Source: Paracoccaceae bacterium
Lineage (GTDB): Bacteria > Pseudomonadota > Alphaproteobacteria > Rhodobacterales > Rhodobacteraceae
Assembly: GCA_030625695.1 (NCBI GenBank)
Contig: DAOUQK010000179.1
Coordinates: 1-7,507 of the forward strand
Direction of reading: 5' to 3'
Length of the DNA stretch: 7,507 nucleotides
The position numbers and the translations under genes are program-made. Shown here piece after piece: positions 6,247 to 7,507 of the stretch (its first letter is position 1; each line of letters starts with the position of its first letter). The notes below the pieces were generated by a model. That model worked only from the letters and a program-made list of their open reading frames with translations, did no database searches and was not told the DNA's origin.

Positions 6247-6981
6247 CTATTGGGCCGACTTTACAGATGCCGTCGAAAGTCCAATATCGAAACCCGCGTC
6301 AGGGCTATGTTGTAGCGCTTTTAAGAAGCGATCGTGAAATTGCATGGTGTGCGCATGGGCAATTGCATCAGCACGCGCGACATCTTGGGCTGCGATGGCA
6401 CCTATAAAGTCGTCATGTTGATCTTGCATGACGTCTTGGCGGGTCGACGTATCTAGGATTTGAACATGCATGTGCAAGAGCCTGCGTGCTTCGGACAATA
6501 GCTCACGGTAGTGGCGGGTCAGATATGGGTTTTTGCCAGCCTCCGACACAGCGATGTGGAATGCAAAATTAGCTTGCAAAATATCCAATGGGATTGCCTT
6601 AATCGTCGTTTCGTTGAAGGCACCTGCAAATGCCCGAAGCGTGAGCAGGTCGTCTTCTGTTCGGTTTTCAGCTGCCAGTCGAGTCGCAAGTCGTTGCTGT
6701 ATATCCAGCGCCTGAATGAAGGATGCGAAGTTCTGCAAGTCGAAGGATGCTACAATCGTCGACCGATTTGGTAACGTTTCCACCAAACGCTCGGCTAACA
6801 AACGGTTCAGCGCCTCGCGGACCGGTGACCTCGACACGGCAAAGCGCTTGGAAAGGTTTGTTTCGTCGAGTGAGGAACCAGGCTCTAGCTTGAGCGTCAA
6901 AATCTCATCGCGCAGAACGCTGTATATCTCACTTGAAGCAGCACCACGTTGGAATGATTTTACAAGTTTGTCGGATTCCAT
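6247..6981 (-). CDS. GntR-family transcriptional regulator, FadR subfamily (FCD domain)
   Basis: A 244-residue regulator. The N-terminal winged helix (about 17-80) includes the GntR signature: EIYSVLRDEILTLKLEPGSSL, then LSKRFAVSRSPVREALNRLLAERLVE (43-68), then a wing NRSTIVASF. The C-terminal alpha-helical FCD effector domain spans about 85-222. Its metal/ligand site retains His142 (NFAFH), His189 (QDQH) and His211 (AHAHT), but the usual Asp four residues before the first His is Asn138. It is the first gene of the operon, just downstream of a promoter carrying three sites that match the published FadR-subfamily operator pattern, so it most likely represses the operon and itself until an inducer binds. 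GAGG lies 8 nt before ATG 6981. The effector is probably the transported compound or a product of it. Confidence 0.93.
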   Translation of the reverse strand: MESDKLVKSFQRGAASSEIYSVLRDEILTLKLEPGSSLDETNLSKRFAVSRSPVREALNRLLAERLVETLPNRSTIVASFDLQNFASFIQALDIQQRLATRLAAENRTEDDLLTLRAFAGAFNETTIKAIPLDILQANFAFHIAVSEAGKNPYLTRHYRELLSEARRLLHMHVQILDTSTRQDVMQDQHDDFIGAIAAQDVARADAIAHAHTMQFHDRFLKALQHSPDAGFDIGLSTASVKSAQ

Positions 6982-6989
6982 GGTGAGAA

Positions 6990-6993
6990 CCTC
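6990..6993 (-). promoter_or_regulatory. Ribosome binding site of the regulator gene
   Basis: GAGG on the minus strand, 8 nt before ATG 6981, supports that start for the GntR regulator. Confidence 0.55.
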
Positions 6994-7016
6994 ATAAGGA
7001 TTGCAGGGATGATTCT

Positions 7017-7024
7017 TGTCGACA
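7017..7024. promoter_or_regulatory. GntR/FadR-type operator, copy 1
   Basis: TGTCGACA is a perfect 8-bp palindrome that matches the FadR-subfamily half-site pattern GTM-KAC. It lies at or just after the expected transcription start of the operon, 36 bp before the regulator ATG, and sits 11 bp (about one helical turn) from an identical copy. Confidence 0.65.
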
Positions 7025-7052
7025 TTGTGTCGACAGGATGTAGTTGTGTCTA
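7024..7052 (-). promoter_or_regulatory. Predicted sigma-70-type promoter of the operon
   Basis: On the minus strand TAGACA (7052-7047, five of six matches to TTGACA) is followed after exactly 17 nt by CACAAT (7029-7024, four of six matches to TATAAT). The predicted start would fall near 7017, giving a leader of about 35 nt before the regulator ATG. The -35 lies inside operator copy 3 and the -10 overlaps copies 2 and 1. This placement supports both the promoter and the repressor reading. Confidence 0.55.
7028..7035. promoter_or_regulatory. GntR/FadR-type operator, copy 2
   Basis: An identical TGTCGACA palindrome. With copy 1 it forms TGTCGACA-CAA-TGTCGACA, a 19-bp symmetrical element covering the predicted -10. 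Two dimers could bind the same face of the helix and block RNA polymerase. Confidence 0.65.
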
Positions 7053-7056
7053 CATC
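7037..7056. promoter_or_regulatory. GntR/FadR-type operator, copy 3, within a 7-bp inverted repeat
   Basis: TGTCTACA (7047-7054) differs from copies 1 and 2 by one base and still fits GTM-KAC. It forms part of a longer inverted repeat, GATGTAG (7037-7043) and CTACATC (7050-7056), around a 6-nt spacer. The 11-mer TTGTGTC[G/T]ACA is shared by 7025-7035 and 7044-7054, a 19-bp direct spacing. It covers the predicted -35. Confidence 0.55.
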
Positions 7057-7282
7057 TTTCTGGAAACGTTAGGGGTAAGATCCTGAAACACAACTTCGAA
7101 AGAACTGCACAAGGGCGTAGTTCAAAATTCATCCATACGGCTTTTCACGATGCCGAAGCCGAAGTTGGGGCATGATTGTAGGCGGGGTGGGCACGAAGAT
7201 TTGATATTCCCGATGCCGATGTCGGCTTTGCGCAGAATGCAGTCATCTATGCGCGGCGCAGCATTGAACGCTTTTGGGTTCT

Positions 7283-7299
7283 AAGCAGTCATTCGCTGC
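7283..7299 (+). repeat. 17-bp direct repeat, copy 1
   Basis: AAGCAGTCATTCGCTGC occurs here and, identically, at 7330-7346. Each copy contains short self-complementary arms (GCAG and CTGC around 7 nt). From memory, similar AGC-G/A-GxCATTCGCTGC strings are frequent between genes in Roseobacter-group genomes; I could not check this. Confidence 0.7.
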
Positions 7300-7329
7300 G
7301 TATTCCACCAACGGCTGCAACGCGGGACA

Positions 7330-7346
7330 AAGCAGTCATTCGCTGC
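7330..7346 (+). repeat. 17-bp direct repeat, copy 2
   Basis: Identical to the copy at 7283-7299, offset by 47 bp. The spacer between them is not itself repeated. Confidence 0.7.
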
Positions 7347-7507
7347 AAGGCCGCATCAAAGGGTTTGTTGAACGTCTGTTTTGTGGGCGAAGTTGCCGTC
7401 GGCGCTTCCGGCATTTACGGCTGCTTAAGGCACCTATTGACGCGCCTGCCGATGAAACGGTGATACAGTGGTGTCGCGCATTTCGGCTTTGATGGACTCT
7501 TCAATTA

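Larger units (their letters stand above)
7057..7507. other. Upstream region with no convincing gene
   Basis: No ORF here has a recognisable product, a good ribosome binding site or gene-like codon use on either strand. It contains two copies of a 17-bp direct repeat (7283-7299, 7330-7346), a possible degenerate third copy near 7238-7254, and a small perfect inverted repeat GCCGA-TG-TCGGC (7215-7226). The right end may be decayed sequence or the flank of a gene beyond the window; the sequence does not decide this. Confidence 0.5.

Noticed and set aside
7215..7226. GCCGA-TG-TCGGC as a terminator or hairpin
   Set aside because: The 2-nt loop is too small and no T-run follows on either strand.
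7182..7463. 93-codon open stretch on the plus strand without a good start
   Set aside because: It has no start codon context or recognisable motif and its composition is no different from the surrounding intergenic DNA.
7274..7492. 72-codon plus-strand reading frame in the upstream region
   Set aside because: It is built over the two direct repeats, lacks a ribosome binding site and resembles no family I know.

Overview
The window carries one compact catabolic operon, transcribed entirely on the minus strand, plus about 0.5 kb of upstream DNA. The moderate GC content and the Aap/Bzt-type amino-acid transporter in J-Q-M-P order suggest an alphaproteobacterium. Short repeats in the upstream region make the marine Roseobacter group of the Rhodobacteraceae my best guess. 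No rRNA, tRNA, CRISPR array or mobile element is visible.

In transcription order (right to left) the layout is as follows. An upstream region (7057-7507) has no convincing gene but holds a 17-bp direct repeat. A promoter at about 7024-7052 is packed with three copies of a GntR/FadR-type operator. Then come a FadR-subfamily GntR regulator (6981-6247), an enolase-superfamily enzyme (6246-5101), a periplasmic amino-acid binding protein (5060-4026), an intercistronic hairpin (3990-4018), two permeases (3970-2834 and 2831-1752), the transporter ATPase (1759-1025), and an ornithine cyclodeaminase/mu-crystallin-family reductase (1025-72). Gene junctions are abutting, overlapping or short, so the seven genes are almost certainly cotranscribed, with the regulator controlling its own operon.

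The genes read as an uptake-and-catabolism cassette for an amino- or imino-acid-like compound. The ABC transporter imports it, the enolase-superfamily enzyme abstracts the proton alpha to the carboxylate (epimerisation or dehydration), and the OCD-family enzyme reduces a resulting imine. The closest precedent I know is 3-hydroxyproline catabolism, in which a dehydratase makes delta1-pyrroline-2-carboxylate and an OCD-family reductase makes proline. This assignment is inference. Two sequence details point to an unusual substrate or chemistry. The binding protein has Phe where amino-acid binding proteins normally have the Asp that contacts the alpha-amino group. The enolase-family enzyme keeps its KxK motif and acidic metal ligands but lacks the usual acid/base residue on the sixth barrel strand.
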